Below, piece after piece: positions 24,308 through 36,488 of a stretch of DNA of 64,000 bases. The notes under the pieces were generated by a model that did no database searches, was not told the DNA's origin, and saw nothing but the letters and a program-made list of their open reading frames with translations. The stretch covers positions 1-64,000 of the forward strand of contig WFMF01000098.1 of assembly GCA_011033025.1 (NCBI GenBank), read 5' to 3'. The position numbers were made by a program, and so were the translations under genes. Source of the stretch: Beroe forskalii. Lineage: Eukaryota > Ctenophora > Nuda > Beroida > Beroidae. Positions within the stretch are counted from its first letter, which is position 1, and each line of letters begins with the position of its first letter.

Positions 24308-27300
24308 TCAGCGCTTGCTTGTACCGATAACAAGCATGTACATTCTTCACAATGCATGTTTTAACAATAACTGGCAGCATTTTCTATTCAACCCGAGCCG
24401 CGCGCAAACATAAGCATTCACTAGCGTCCAATTCCAAGACCTAAAAATGACAAAAAACCGTCATAGTCTCCACTGCACAACGCATAAAAAGTTACCAAAA
24501 ATTGCCGAAAACGCCTATAATCCGCCAAATGGTAATTATTCAGATATGCCAATGTCTGACAAGATGGATGGTTATGAACAAACCTGGACTTGCATCAATA
24601 TGAATTCATACGTTTGAATTGGAACATTGTACACCCGTCGATTATAACTTGGACCGAAAATATTATAAAAAATACAATAGAAATTAATGTATATACATGA
24701 CTCAACCAGGGATGGGGGTGGTAGCCAATGATTACGTAATATTTTTCCTCAGATGGGTTTGATGCATGACTACAGTTGATTCAACGGGAAGGGGAGGGGT
24801 TAGAAATGACATGAAAGTTTATATGTGAACGAACACCGAACGATCCCTTATTAAGGTCCCAATACTAAAACAAGGGGGGGGGGGTGATTGAAAATTTCAA
24901 TCATTAAATCATCATAATTAAGTGATACAGGAGTGGCATGCAAAATTTCAGGAGATAACTCATAAGTTCCTACACAGGCTCTAGAGGCTCCAGGAATTCG
25001 GATTGAGAGCTGCTGGATGCCTGTGCAAGGACTTATGAGTTATCTCATGAAATTTTACACACTCTTTTTACCATCATCATGCGGTGAAATTTCAAATTTA
25101 TGGCCTTTTTTATAACAAAAGGCTTATTGAACGGATAAATAAACATTCCTAGTGAATAAGTCACGAATATCCGGCTTCACGCTATAGTAAACGAGAGCTG
25201 TGGTAAACTGTAAAGGTAAATTAATAAGCGGTTGTACATGTCGAAGTGGTGTCCGTATACCGCAACTTACACGGTTACACCGAGCCTGAAAGGGGTATAA
25301 GGTAAATTAATTAGCCAGAGGGTGACTGATGTAGTAGACTCCTTTCAATTTCACTGATAGGACTGAGATGGTGTCAAGGCAATTGGTGTCAGAGTAAGTG
25401 TAAAGTTGTAAACTGCCAGAGCAATAGGGCCCGAACAGTACGTGACAATGATGAAAAATAAAGCAATGTTACAGAATAAAATGTTCTCCGCGGGTAATTA
25501 CAAAGTTAAAAGGGGGGGGGGGGGAACATGTAAGATATCCGGGCACTGGGCAGTCCCCCAGCACTGAGGCCCCTTGCCAGTCTCTCAGTGTGCGGGGGGG
25601 GGGACTGTGAATGGGAACGAATCCCGTTCCTTCCTGGGTCCCAACAAACCAGGGTCTGTTAGGTATGTCTGTATAAAGCCCTACTGACAAAATGGAATCG
25701 TCTGCTTCGTCTTCTGAGGTGTTATGAAACTGGTGACACTGATGTCCTTGAGAACTGGTGTCAGGAAGTAAGAACAGTCAACTGAATTTGAAAATAAAAT
25801 TTGTGACTAACGACTTACGAGGTTAGTAAGTTATATTCAGTGAATTGGGGTGGAGAGGCATGTTACCAATGATCAAATTACTGTAATTTGTGTTTGAAAC
25901 AGAGATGTGATACAACGATTCTCACCAATCAACCAGTCCTAGATATTGACTGAGTACAGCCAAGAAGCCTCATCAATCATCATACAAATCATGTTAAACA
26001 ATTCAAATTCAAATAAAGTTAATTTCTTATTGAAAGTTTTTGAATTAAGGTATCTGAATCAATGGACAATGAGTGACATTTACTAGAAATATTGAAGAGT
26101 ATGGTCATGTGATCATCCATCATGCATCATGACTCCTTCCTGAGTTTATATAAATGAAGCTTCTAAGTTGTGCTGAGGGAAAACACTCAGCCAATCATTA
26201 AGACTGTTAACCTGAGTGTGTGGGGGCACAATGGAGAATTAGTAAGTCTTCTTCTGTAGGTGGTGTATCTATCAAGTAGAACCGTTATAAAATCATTTCA
26301 AATTTATCAATTAATCTATCACAATTACCTTGTAGCAGCCTGGACATTTGACATCCATGAAATATGAGTTAGGGGACTGCACCAGCCTCTTCAGTTTGTG
26401 TGACCTTTTCTCTTCTTCTGCACTGGGGTGCAACAAATCCTTGGATAAAGGCATAATCTGTGTGCTCAGTTAGTTAATTAGGTTAGAATATTACAACGAT
26501 GGTCGAAAAATTTGTTTATTACAAGGAAAGTCGAACAACTTGTTTATTAAGGACAATAAACTAATAAGTTTGGATTTAACAACAAACATTGCAAGATATG
26601 AATAGAGGAAGATGGATGATAACTGAAATAAAGAGCTAAATCATGTTATATACATGCTGTTCAACTTCCAAAGATAAAATGAAGGGAGATGGATGATAAT
26701 AGAAATAACGAACCACATCATGTTTTATGTGTTGTTCAAACAATGCAATGGGCTAAAATGGACTGCTTCAAAAAAGTCCCAAAATTCACAAAGCCTTTTT
26801 CACCAAGAAGAATATCTAAAAGACTACCATTAATCATCTTCTGCTGTTCCAGGCAGTATCCTTGAACTGGGCTTTGCCCATTGAGACCATTTACATTCCA
26901 ATCAATGGGAATATGATTTACACAGTCTGGCTGGATCAGGCCACCCTGTGATCCACTAGACGAAGGGAGATGGTATATAGCCTTCTTGGGCAGAAAGCTG
27001 ACCTAATCTGCAGGCAAGCCCCAACTTGCTTCGCAGTCTGTTTGAAGCCACAGGTGTTGGTGGAATCCCAGACCTGTGTGGTCCAGGACTGGGTTCTGCT
27101 CTCAGCACAGGATATAACCCAGCAGTCGGGTGGCCTGTAAAACCACCCAGGAGTTCACACCCTTAGCCTAGCGTATAAGGGATAGTCTCCATGCTCAGAA
27201 TGGCTGCCACTGGCCTGGTTGATTAATCTGAACTTGGCTGTTTTACTAAGACTAAGGGCTAAAATGGACTCCCTCTCCTAAGCTCAATCAAGAAGCTTCT

Positions 27301-27390
27301 TTAAATATAATCATGGTAAAATATATGCTGTAATTGTGCTGTAAAAATTATCTTCAAATTGTCAATAATAGGTCAAAAAGACCAAAAATA
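24308..27390. other. Intergenic; one 40-bp-arm inverted repeat, no gene seen
   Basis: Positions 24940-24983 and 25020-25064 are inverted copies containing GAGATAACTCATAAGT, separated by about 36 bp: a MITE-like hairpin. G-runs lie at 24877-24886, 25511-25523 and 25595-25603. The rest holds scattered AT-rich text and no frame with a recognisable protein signature. Confidence 0.5.
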
Positions 27391-27459
27391 TGGCTAAAAC
27401 TGCTTTTTCCCATGTGACTGCAATGAGGAGGATGCACTAGAACAAAATAATGATCCAGT

Positions 27460-28120
27460 CCAACAAAGATTTTCCTTTGGCTCTACTGCAGGCAAATTGA
27501 CCACTTTTGTAATTGTAGAAACGTTTCTGAGTCGCATATAGTCTAAAGTTGCACCGAAAAAAGTTGCCCAAGATATTCCATAAGGAACCCCCATTTTACC
27601 CCTTTTTCACCCCCAGCGTAGCGAAAAATTTGAAATTGGGATATCTCCTTTCCCTTTTGAGATAGAGAGGTTAACGACCAGTCTAAAATGAGCGCAATGG
27701 TCATATTTAGTTGGGCGGTTCAAGGTTTCAAGTCGTTATCTCAAACCGTTTTTTCGAGATAATCCCAAAAAACCCTTTTTCGCTAAGCGCAAAGGGTATA
27801 AAAGTGGTACTGCTAAATTTGGCTCTATGCTGCAGGTAAATTGACCATTTTCATGATTGGAGACACATTTTGAGTCGTTTACAGTCTAAAGTTGCACCAA
27901 GAAAAAGTTGCCCAAGATATTCCATAGGGAACCTCAATTTTAACCCCTTTTTCATACCCCTGCATGAGCGAAAATTAGAAATGTGGATATCTCGGCTTCC
28001 TTTGGCGATACAAAGGTCAGCAATCAATCTAGAATATGTTGAATGAGCAGATATTTGGTGGCATAGATCATAGTTTGAGGCCGCTTTATCCATCGGCTTT
28101 GAAGGTAATTGCTCAAAATT
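27460..28120. repeat. 345-bp satellite, two units, inverted relative to 29826-31050
   Basis: The landmark AAGTTGCCCAAGATATTCC occurs at about 27562 and 27907, 345 bp apart. Its complement appears four times in the right-hand block. Text such as CAGTCTAAAATGAGCGCAATGG and GGTATAAAAGTGGTACTGC is shared in inverted orientation. The open frames here have no domain signature and differ only by the repeat. Confidence 0.75.
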
Positions 28121-28478
28121 CCATTTTTCGTCACTTCTATGGAGTCAGCTAGATTTTCCATCATCCCTAATTAGTGCAAATAAAATGGTCTTATCAAGGC
28201 TTTTAAATTTAGAAATGGTTTCAATAATGGCATAAACCATCGTGGGTTGTCAATCTATGATCAACGTCAAATTATTGGTTAATTATTAATGGTGGCCAAT
28301 CCTGTACCCAATATCGATTAATACTCGTTGACTTGCCCCAGTTTTTGTTAATTTGGGTAATGCAAGACTAGTCACAATTAAATCCATTATTTTTTTTTGA
28401 AATACAAGTCAACAAAAAACCTATATAACTGTCAAATTTTTGCTGCTTTTAGTTATTGCTGGTTGTTGGTTTTTCTGT

Positions 28479-28628
28479 AATGTCAATAATTTTAGATCTT
28501 CGCAATAAAATTGTTGACTTGAAGTGCGGGCAGAAGAAAACGAAAGCCATTCTTCACGAGCTCAGTGATTCGGAAATAGCCTTGACAGTATTTATCTGTA
28601 GCTTTCGCAGTGTGAGTTCAATATCATA
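28479..28628 (+). CDS. Possible small exon between the inverted satellite blocks
   Basis: An open frame from ATG 28479 gives about 49 residues. They start MSIILDLRNKIVDLKCGQ, run through KKTKAILHELSDSEIALTV and end before a TGTGAG that could be a donor. The amphipathic pattern is coding-like and resembles a helix-turn-helix, but no partner exon is identified and no family is recognised. It may also be chance. Confidence 0.2.
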
Positions 28629-29129
28629 GACCTATTTTCTGCCAAATATTCTGTCGACTGTCAGTGTCCCTACAATTCCGGGACAATCCAGATGAATTGC
28701 ACTCGTGGTTTAATCCAAAGAATGCGAAAAGTTGGAACTTTTTGTCTCGAGACACGAAGACAGCGTTCTTTAATAAGAAAGTTTTCACTTTTATTTCTTT
28801 CTCAGGTTAGTCTTTTTTACTTATATGTTAGCCACTGTTCGCCCAAGAAATGCATATCTTGCTTGTCTGTTTATTAGGAATTGTGTAATTATCGTTGTTT
28901 AGAAATGAAAACGATCCTGGAACACTCGAAACACACATTGTTCCATTTTTTCGCTTGATCCACAACCCTTAATAAATAAATAAACACGCACCTATCGGGT
29001 CCATTTAAGGATACTTCGAGGATGTATCAGATTTAGGCCCGAGCCCGTGGGGCGAGGGTCTAAACCAATATGGACCCGATCAGGCAAGTGTCTTTGTAGA
29101 CTTCAGAGGGTTCTATGCTCAACTACTAC

Positions 29130-29690
29130 AGAATGGTTAAAATGCATCTTTACAGGGTTTCAGGATCAAACTGTTCGAGTACAATGGCATTGTCACATTG
29201 AAAGCAGCTGTCAAATTTTATAATGGATGATGGCATTTTGCTCACTAGCAATCATCACTCATCAAGTATTTTCTGTCAACATAACTTGGCATTGGTGGAA
29301 GTTTGCTCACAATGGATCTGTCTTTATAACCTGGTCTGGTTTGTCTCGAATTGAAGTAGAAGGGCAATCCCCCAGCTCGTATCATAAGACACTCTACCCA
29401 CCTTTGAAAAATGTGACCTTTAAAGCAGAGATTTTTCCGAACTCAGACAAGGGGGAAACGAGATATAATTGGTTGGATATACCATGCTAACCACTCACTA
29501 GAGAATGACTATATGAGGATGACAGTCAATGAGGCGCAACTGATAAAAAGAAGCAATGCCAATGAAAACTCACATCTTTGTTTGGGCCTCGTTGGCAATC
29601 TTGATCGTTTTTATTGTGATTCTCTTTGCTGTCTGTATGAGAATTACGTTTAGAAACACTGTGTTTATTCAAACATCTACAGTATAAACA
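29130..29690 (+). pseudogene. Possible broken single-pass membrane protein
   Basis: Three coding-like pieces lie in order on the plus strand. First, 29157-29223 (LFEYNGIVTLKAAVKFYNG). Second, a frame at 29227-29490 with NITWHWWKFAHNGSVFITW and VTFKAEIFPN, ending in a stop. Third, 29558-29687, reading THIFVWASLAILIVFIVILF then AVCMRITFRN, which is a convincing transmembrane helix with a short basic tail. They are in different frames without clear splice sites. This may be a receptor-like gene damaged by indels, or unrelated frames. No domain is named. Confidence 0.25.
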
Positions 29691-29825
29691 GAAGCAACTA
29701 TCATTACCTTTGCTGATTACATTGTAAATGATAATAATCTATGGCTTTGTTTACGAATCAAGGCTTCAGTTTTTTTTTAATCTTTTCTACAAATAGTCCA
29801 CCAAAGTATTAAAATTTGCTGAGAT

Positions 29826-31050
29826 TTCTAATTTTCGCTCATGCAGGGGTATGAAAAAGGGGTTAAAACGGAGTTTCCCTATAAAATATCTTTTATAGGG
29901 AATTTTGAGCAATTATCTTCAAAGCTGATGGAAAAAGCGGCCTCAAACTATGCTCTACCCCACCAAATAAATGCTCTTTCAACATATTCTAGATTGATTG
30001 CTGACCTTTGTATCGCCAAAGGAAGCCGAGATATCCACATTTCTAATTTTCGCTCATGCAGGGGTATGAAAAAGGGGTTAAAATTGAGGTTCCCTATGGA
30101 ATATCTTGGGCAACTTTTTCTTGGTGCAACTTTAGACTGTAAACGACTCAGAAATGTGTCTCCAATCATGAAAATGGTCAATTCACCTGCAGCATAGAGC
30201 CAAATTTAGCAGTACCACTTTTATACCCCTTTGCGCTTAGCGAAAAAAGGGTTTTTGGGGATTATCTCGAAAACGGTTTGAGATAACGACTTGAAACCTT
30301 GATCCGCCCCACTAAATATGACCATTGCGCTCATTTTAGACTGGTCGTTGACCTCTCTATCTCAAGAGGAAGCGGAGATATCCCAATTTCAAATTTTCGC
30401 TACGCTGGGGGGTACGAAAAAGGGGTAAAAATGGGGGGTTCCTTATGGAATATCTTGGGCAACTTTTTTCGGTGCAACTTTAGACTATATGCGACTCAGA
30501 AACGTTTCTACAATTACAAAAATGGTCAATTTGCCTGCAGTAGAGCCAACTTTAGCAGTACCACTTTTTTTACCCCTTTGCGCTGAGCGTAAAAGGGGTT
30601 TTTGGGGATTATCTCGAAAACGGTTCAAGATAACGACTTGAAACCTTGACCCGCCCAACCAAATGTGACCATTGCGCACATTTTAGACTGGTCGTTAACC
30701 TCTCTATCTCAAAAGGAAGCGGAGATATCCCAATTTCAAATTTTAAACTACGGCGGGGTGCGAAAAAGGGGTAAAAATGGGGGTTCCTTATGGAATATCT
30801 TGGGCAACTTTTTTTCGGTGCAACTTTAGACTATATGCGACTCAGAAACGTTTCTACAATTACAAAAGTGGTCAATTTGCCTGCAGTAGAGCCAAATTTA
30901 GCAGTACCACTTTTTTACCCCTTTGCGCTTAGCGAAAAAGGGGTTAGCGAAGCAGAGATATGGCCTCTTAAAGTTTTACCCTACGCATGGGTAAAAAAGG
31001 GGTAAAAAATCAAGGTTCCCCAAGGATTTTCATGGGCAACTTTTTTTTGG
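29826..31050. repeat. 345-bp satellite, three to four units, plus orientation
   Basis: GGGCAACTTTTT landmarks lie at about 30108, 30459, 30802 and 31032 (steps of 351, 343 and 230 bp). Units share TTAGACTATATGCGACTCAG, CCTGCAGTAGAGCC and ACCCCTTTGCGC blocks. The last unit is shortened. The array forms the right arm of a large inverted pair with 27460-28120. Confidence 0.8.
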
Positions 31051-31480
31051 TGGTTCTTGGGCCTATGGACTACCGAATTCCGTTCTAACATCTTTGGGAG
31101 GATTTAGTTCACGGGGGGTTACAGCCTGGGGCAGATACATCCCTTACTAATGGGGGGTCCTCTGAATAAGGGGCCATCCATAAAGGATGTCCACAAACTC
31201 ATAACTCATGGAAGTTTGCATGTCAATAAAGTCTGATTTTAAATTTGATCCTACTGAGAAAATGCTGCTTTCAGACTTGTTTAATTTCGGCCATTTGTAC
31301 GATTTACAGGCTCTTGAAAACCACAATTTTTGGAGCTTAAATGGACTCCTTTGTCCATAATTATAATTGGCCAAAAAGACCAATAATATGGTTAAAAACT
31401 TTTTTTCCTGACTGCATTGCAGAGAGTGTACTAGAACAAAATAATGATCCAGTCTAACAAAGATTTTTCCCAATTCCAAG

Positions 31481-33470
31481 TGTGTAGGAGCATTTTCTGA
31501 ATTTTGATAAGGGTGTCAGGGGGGTCCTCCAAATAAACTTACTATAATAATAATAATAATAATATCAATTTTTTACAGCACTCATTCTAAAAATATCATT
31601 TCTTCCCGTATAATAAGAGGCAAATTCCATGTGCTGAGGGCACTAATGAACTCATGAAAGTTTGCATGTGGAAACGTTCAGAAATAACTGCTGTGAAATT
31701 CCAAAAATTATTTTCCAAAATGTGACAAATTTTACAAAAATGGCTGCCAATCTTGAACCCTTCAGTCAATAGATCTGAAAATCTGATATGTGGTCAAGAA
31801 TGATCTATTTATCACCATCTCAATTGTTTTGACCCGAAATTATTGTTGAAAGGCCAGTTATGATACCAAAATCACAGTAGTATCAGTTCTTGGCCCTGGA
31901 CTGAAAAACTTGGTCTTATCCTCTTGTCGGAGTGTCTGAACATATTCTTGCACCTATTGTGAGTGCATTGATGAAATATGGTCACCGAATCACAAGCAAA
32001 TGGTCAAGTTATAATACAAAAGTCACATGGAATCTATTTTTTCTCCTATTGTGATAAAATGGCTATAATACCAGAACCTTAAGCTTTGGCATCCTAATAT
32101 CTTCCGAAAATATTCAAAATTGATAGGTTTTATGGTTTCACAGGACAAAAATTGATCTGCGGCCATTGATGATACAAATATCACACATGGAAAAAAATTC
32201 ATCAAATTTTCGTGTGACAGCAATATTCGTGTTAACTGAAGTTGAAATACCATCATTTGAACGAAATTTACTCAAAATAGTCCAACCTAATGAAACCCGT
32301 CGCTAGAATTGATTTTTAAGTGCATTTGATACGAATATCACAGTGTCAAACTTAAAAAAGTGCTACCTTAGACATCAAATTTTTAAACCACAGAAATCGT
32401 GTGATAATTGTATCATTAGCTAACTAAGGACTGCAATTGAGTGTCAGACAATATGTTTAGTTCCAAATAGGTCATAGGAACATTAAAACATTTGAAATTG
32501 ATACAAATGTCACATTTTCAAAATAAAAAAAAAAAAAAAAAAAACTTGGCCCATGGCCAGTCAGTTACCCAAGCAGTCCATTCCAAAAAATAAAAAGAAG
32601 GCTTGCCCCCAGGAAAAGCATACTAAATCACGAATGAAAGACAAAGGGTCTTTGGCTGCAAAAACGGTGATTTTTGTATCACTTTTGACCCAGCAATGGA
32701 TTTTGCAGTTTATATTAACTATTTAATGCTTATTTTAGATGCACCAAAAGTTTCCAAGTTCTTAGGACCTCTGTGATACTCAAAATCACATAAAGATAAC
32801 TTTTATAGCATATTATAGCCAAGATTTTAGATTTGTGACCTTTGTATCAATTTTTGATTGAGAAAGATATCTACGTTACTTACATATGTGTAAAAGTAGT
32901 CAAATGTTTCCATTCGACCGAGAAAATGCTCGAAAAATAGATTTAAGATACCTAAATCACATGTTGAAATTCGTTAAATTTTAAAACAAAATCTGTGACT
33001 ATTGTATCATCAAAAATTTTGATTGGTATCGGTATATTATTGGGGCCACTACATCCTCCTTAATTTTCAGACATTTTTATTGATTGGTTAAATTTCTATG
33101 GCATGTAGTATCAATTGTAGAAATGGTTTTTTGTGATTTCTGTATCATTTCACTTTGAAGCATCATATCTCAGGATCTGATTGAGATAGAATATTCGTGA
33201 TTTCAGGATCATGAAATATAGAGTTTCATCCTACATAAAAACTTTCCTTCCACCTATTCCTCCTTCATCTAAGGCCTTTAAAACGCACAAAACCAAAAAA
33301 AGAATTTCACAGCAGTTATTTTTGAACGTGTCCATGTCAATAACTGCATATCAGAGAGTACACTATAACCAATATATGATGCTGTCTCACAGACTTTTCA
33401 AAGTCCAAATGTGTAGGAGGATTTTCTGAATTTTTATCAGGGTGTCAGGGGAGTCCTCCATATAAACTTG
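31481..33470. repeat. Direct repeats of about 65 bp bounding a 1.9-kb motif-rich tract
   Basis: Positions 31481-31545 and 33408-33470 share GTGTAGGAG, TTTTCTGAATTTT, GGGTGTCAGGGG and GTCCTCC in the same order; weaker similarity continues about 60 bp further left. Between them, at 31861-33150, the motif TGATACAAAWRTCACA or its complement recurs at least twelve times. No gene is visible: frames such as 33211-33429 lack any domain signature. A (TAA)n run lies at 31546-31563 and an A20 run near 32523. Confidence 0.55.
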
Positions 33471-34538
33471 TGATCTGTTCTCTATGAGTTGTTTCTCTTA
33501 ATAAGTAGTTCAATTGGATCCCTTATTTGAAGTCAATCAGGACCAGTAAATCACATCAAACAGAGTTGATTAATTGACCAATTCCTTTTGAATGACCAAT
33601 GAAGATGATAAAAAATATTATTATTATTATGTGTTTGAAGTGATTGATCATTTCAGTGAAACACAAAAATTCTCAAATATGAAATCAAACCCATACACTT
33701 TGCACCGCTATTCAACTGTCAGTTTCGAGATAAAATATCTCTTCTTCAGGAACTCCACAAAGTGTGACACAACATTCTCAAATTTGATTGTAATTAGTAG
33801 TGTTGTTAAGTTTATTATTATTAAATCTGGTGATAGTATAAACATGAGCCTACACTACATAATTGAATTGAATTGAATTGAATTGAATAAAATAATAAAA
33901 TAAACAATTTTGATATCACAGCTGTATCTATGATTCAATAAGCATTCAGCTGGATTATTATTCAGCTGGATATTCCAGCCCTTATCAAGTACCAGAATTA
34001 AATATTGAGAAAAATGGCAAACCTAGATCTATTATAAGTACCAGATTCATTAAGGAAAAGTCAGTGCAAAAGTCAAGGAGTTACCTATTAAAAATTTACC
34101 AGTTAGCATCCAATGTCTTATCTATAGAGGTATCTGGGTATACTACAAACATAAAAAAAATACTGTATTCGATTTTCTAATTCAAGGATTGACATAGGAG
34201 GCAGAAGAGACTAAACTGTGAATCATCAGCAGTTGCCCAACAGTTGCCCAACAGTTGTAAGGTCTCCCTGCCATCTGTGATGTAGGTGTACCATCAGCAG
34301 GTGACAAAGGGAAACAGAGGGGTTTCGGCCCACGTTTCGGCCCACGTTTCAGCCCATGTTAAGTTGAAAACCTTACATCAATACTAGCTTATATAACATC
34401 AAGATCGAAGATAACAGTAGTGTTGATATCTAATTTCAAACAAGGAAGTGTCTTCAAGATCCTTAAGGTATAAAACCAACTTCTGTTCCTATGGTTGTTC
34501 TTATATGGCTTAGCCTGGCCAGCTTATTGGATGTCCTT
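33471..34538. other. Intergenic with short repeats
   Basis: AATTG pentamers repeat at 33862-33888. A dispersed 60-bp repeat at 34105-34168 (CCAATGTCTTATCTATAGAG) has a second copy at 35604-35662. Short tandems of CAACAGTTGCC (34233-34258) and GTTTCGGCCCAC (34320-34360) follow. No gene is seen. Confidence 0.5.
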
Positions 34539-34677
34539 CCTAAGCCCGCATAGGTGTGTGTACGCGCATAGGTGTGTACCCGCATAGGTGTGTGTACGCG
34601 CATAGGTGTGTGTACGCGCCTTCCCTACGGGGAAGCGCGCCGCGCGCGAGCCACACAGGGATATACGTGTTTAGCAA
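34539..34677 (+). mobile_element. GC-rich hairpin element with 11-bp target-site duplication
   Basis: The element begins CCTAAGCCCGCATAGG and ends GTGTTTAGCAA. It is flanked on both sides by TGGATGTCCTT (34528-34538 and 34678-34688), the best evidence in the window that this family transposes. The CGCATAGGTGTGTGTACG head is locally multiplied about four times, and the hairpin GCCTTCCC...GGGAAGCGCGC follows. No terminal inverted repeat and no coding capacity. Confidence 0.7.
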
Positions 34678-35122
34678 TGGATGTCCTTGCTGAACAGCAT
34701 GTTGAACAAGGAACTGAAGCTGAGAGGTTCCATTCAGTACGAACAGCTATGGTGTCAGATGTTGGTATACAAAGTGTGTTTCTCAACACAACCCTAGATT
34801 ACATACATTAATGGGCAAAACAATTAAAGCACTGATTAGCACTAAACAGGAGACTATACATACCCCTTAGGATGAACAGCCACCTCAACAGAGCAGCCAC
34901 CTCGACTAAATGTAAAACCATTCTTCAAAAACCAGAGCATTAGTTAGTCAAAGGAAACAAGTATAAATGAATAGCTGAGAAACCTCCAGATGTTCATAAC
35001 AACTGCAAAGATATCATTTCAATTTCAATGCCAAATTAAAAATTTTATCACTAATAAACATCAACAATGAAAAGTTTATTTTAAATAAAATTCATAATTT
35101 GAAATAATGGCCGTCTGACGTT

Positions 35123-35316
35123 CCTAAGCCCACATAGGTGTGTGGACGCGCCGCGCGCTTCCCTGTGGGAAGTGCGCCGCGCAACGCAAACAGGGATATT
35201 CGTGTTTAGCAACTAAGCCCGCATAGTTATGTGTATGCGCGGCGCGCCTCCCGGTCCCCGGCCCTGGCCCTACGCCGCGCAACGCAAACAAATCTAGATC
35301 TATACGGGTTTAGCAA
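35123..35316 (+). mobile_element. Two GC-rich hairpin elements in tandem
   Basis: Copy one spans 35123-35212 and ends GTGTTTAGCAA. Copy two starts directly with CTAAGCCCGCATAG at 35213 and ends GGGTTTAGCAA at 35316. Both keep the GCGCCGCGC arms; copy two has a degenerate hairpin loop (CCCGGTCCCCGG). Confidence 0.6.
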
Positions 35317-36488
35317 AGTATTGTTCTGAATGACCTGATCTCTACTTTAACGCTTGCGCGGCTTATTTTTTGCTTGAGTTTGTTTAGGTCTAACCCGCAA
35401 ACGCCAGCTGCAAAGCTTCCTAATCCCGTTAAACATAATCCCGCTAATACTAATTCCTAATGCTGTTTATTGAAAGCCATTTTTAAATGAACTGTGGTGT
35501 GTTTACCAATATCTAGATTTTAGATGTAAAGAAAAAATAATATTGCTTGTTCATCCAGCATAATGTGGAATCACTTGACTTAAATCTGATATCAAAAGCA
35601 GTCCAATGTCTTATCTATAGAGGTGTATGGGTATACTACAAACATGACAAAATACTGTACATCGATTAGAGTATTAGTTGGGTGCGGTGATGAATTTTGT
35701 GTGTCAGAAAAGTTATCTCTTTATTATATATGAATTTTGTGTTTATTGATTCATGGACAATGTTTTATGAAATGAGTGTTAAGTCAAATCAAAACATTTT
35801 ATCTTATTATTTTTATTTCATGATGAAAGAATATGGGGCAAGGAATTGTGTCCATTACAAAAACTTCCTATCATATTATTATATTGCACATTTGTCATTG
35901 CTTGCAAGTTTATATTGAGAACTTTGATATGAATTCCATCAATGAAGAATTATTTCTACTAGCAGAACCCATGGCCTCCGGCCATCGTTCACAATTTTTT
36001 CGCGTTAGCAATTCGTACAGTATAATGCAGTACTGTAGTTCTTATCAGTGATGAGGTCATATTTTAATCGGGTGTGCCTACTCCTCTATGTGATGTCTAT
36101 ATGTCAGGTGGTGTCAAACGTCACTGGTACTCTGGTATGAACATTCCGATCATCGGCAATCGGCATGCTTGATTGGGTACTGAGTGGTGTCAGAAAAATC
36201 TGTGGCTATATATAAGCCACCGGACAGACAGAAATCATAAACCGGACAGACAGATATATATTTATTTATTTATTTATTTATATATTTATATATGAGGAAG
36301 AATTATAAGTAGTAAGATGGTGTAAAGTAGTTCTGATTTGAAGTCCATTTTTGCAATATTGGTGTTTTACTATTGTCACCTCTTTTGTTTAAATGATTTA
36401 ACAAATTCTTGCAGGTCAAAGAATATTCAATTCAATATACTATCACTTTCAACAGATATATTGAGCATTCAGGGTAACTCCACTAGAT
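35317..36488. other. Upstream region of TMCO1, no other gene seen
   Basis: Contains the second copy of the 60-bp dispersed repeat (35604-35662) and an (ATTT)n run at 36250-36285. AT-rich open frames at 35697-36051 have no domain signature. The TMCO1 promoter and leader must lie here but no TATA or initiator can be assigned with confidence. Confidence 0.4.

Noticed and set aside
33592-33876. 94-residue frame with poly-Tyr
   Set aside because: AT-rich, built from ATTATT repeats, with no domain or splice context.
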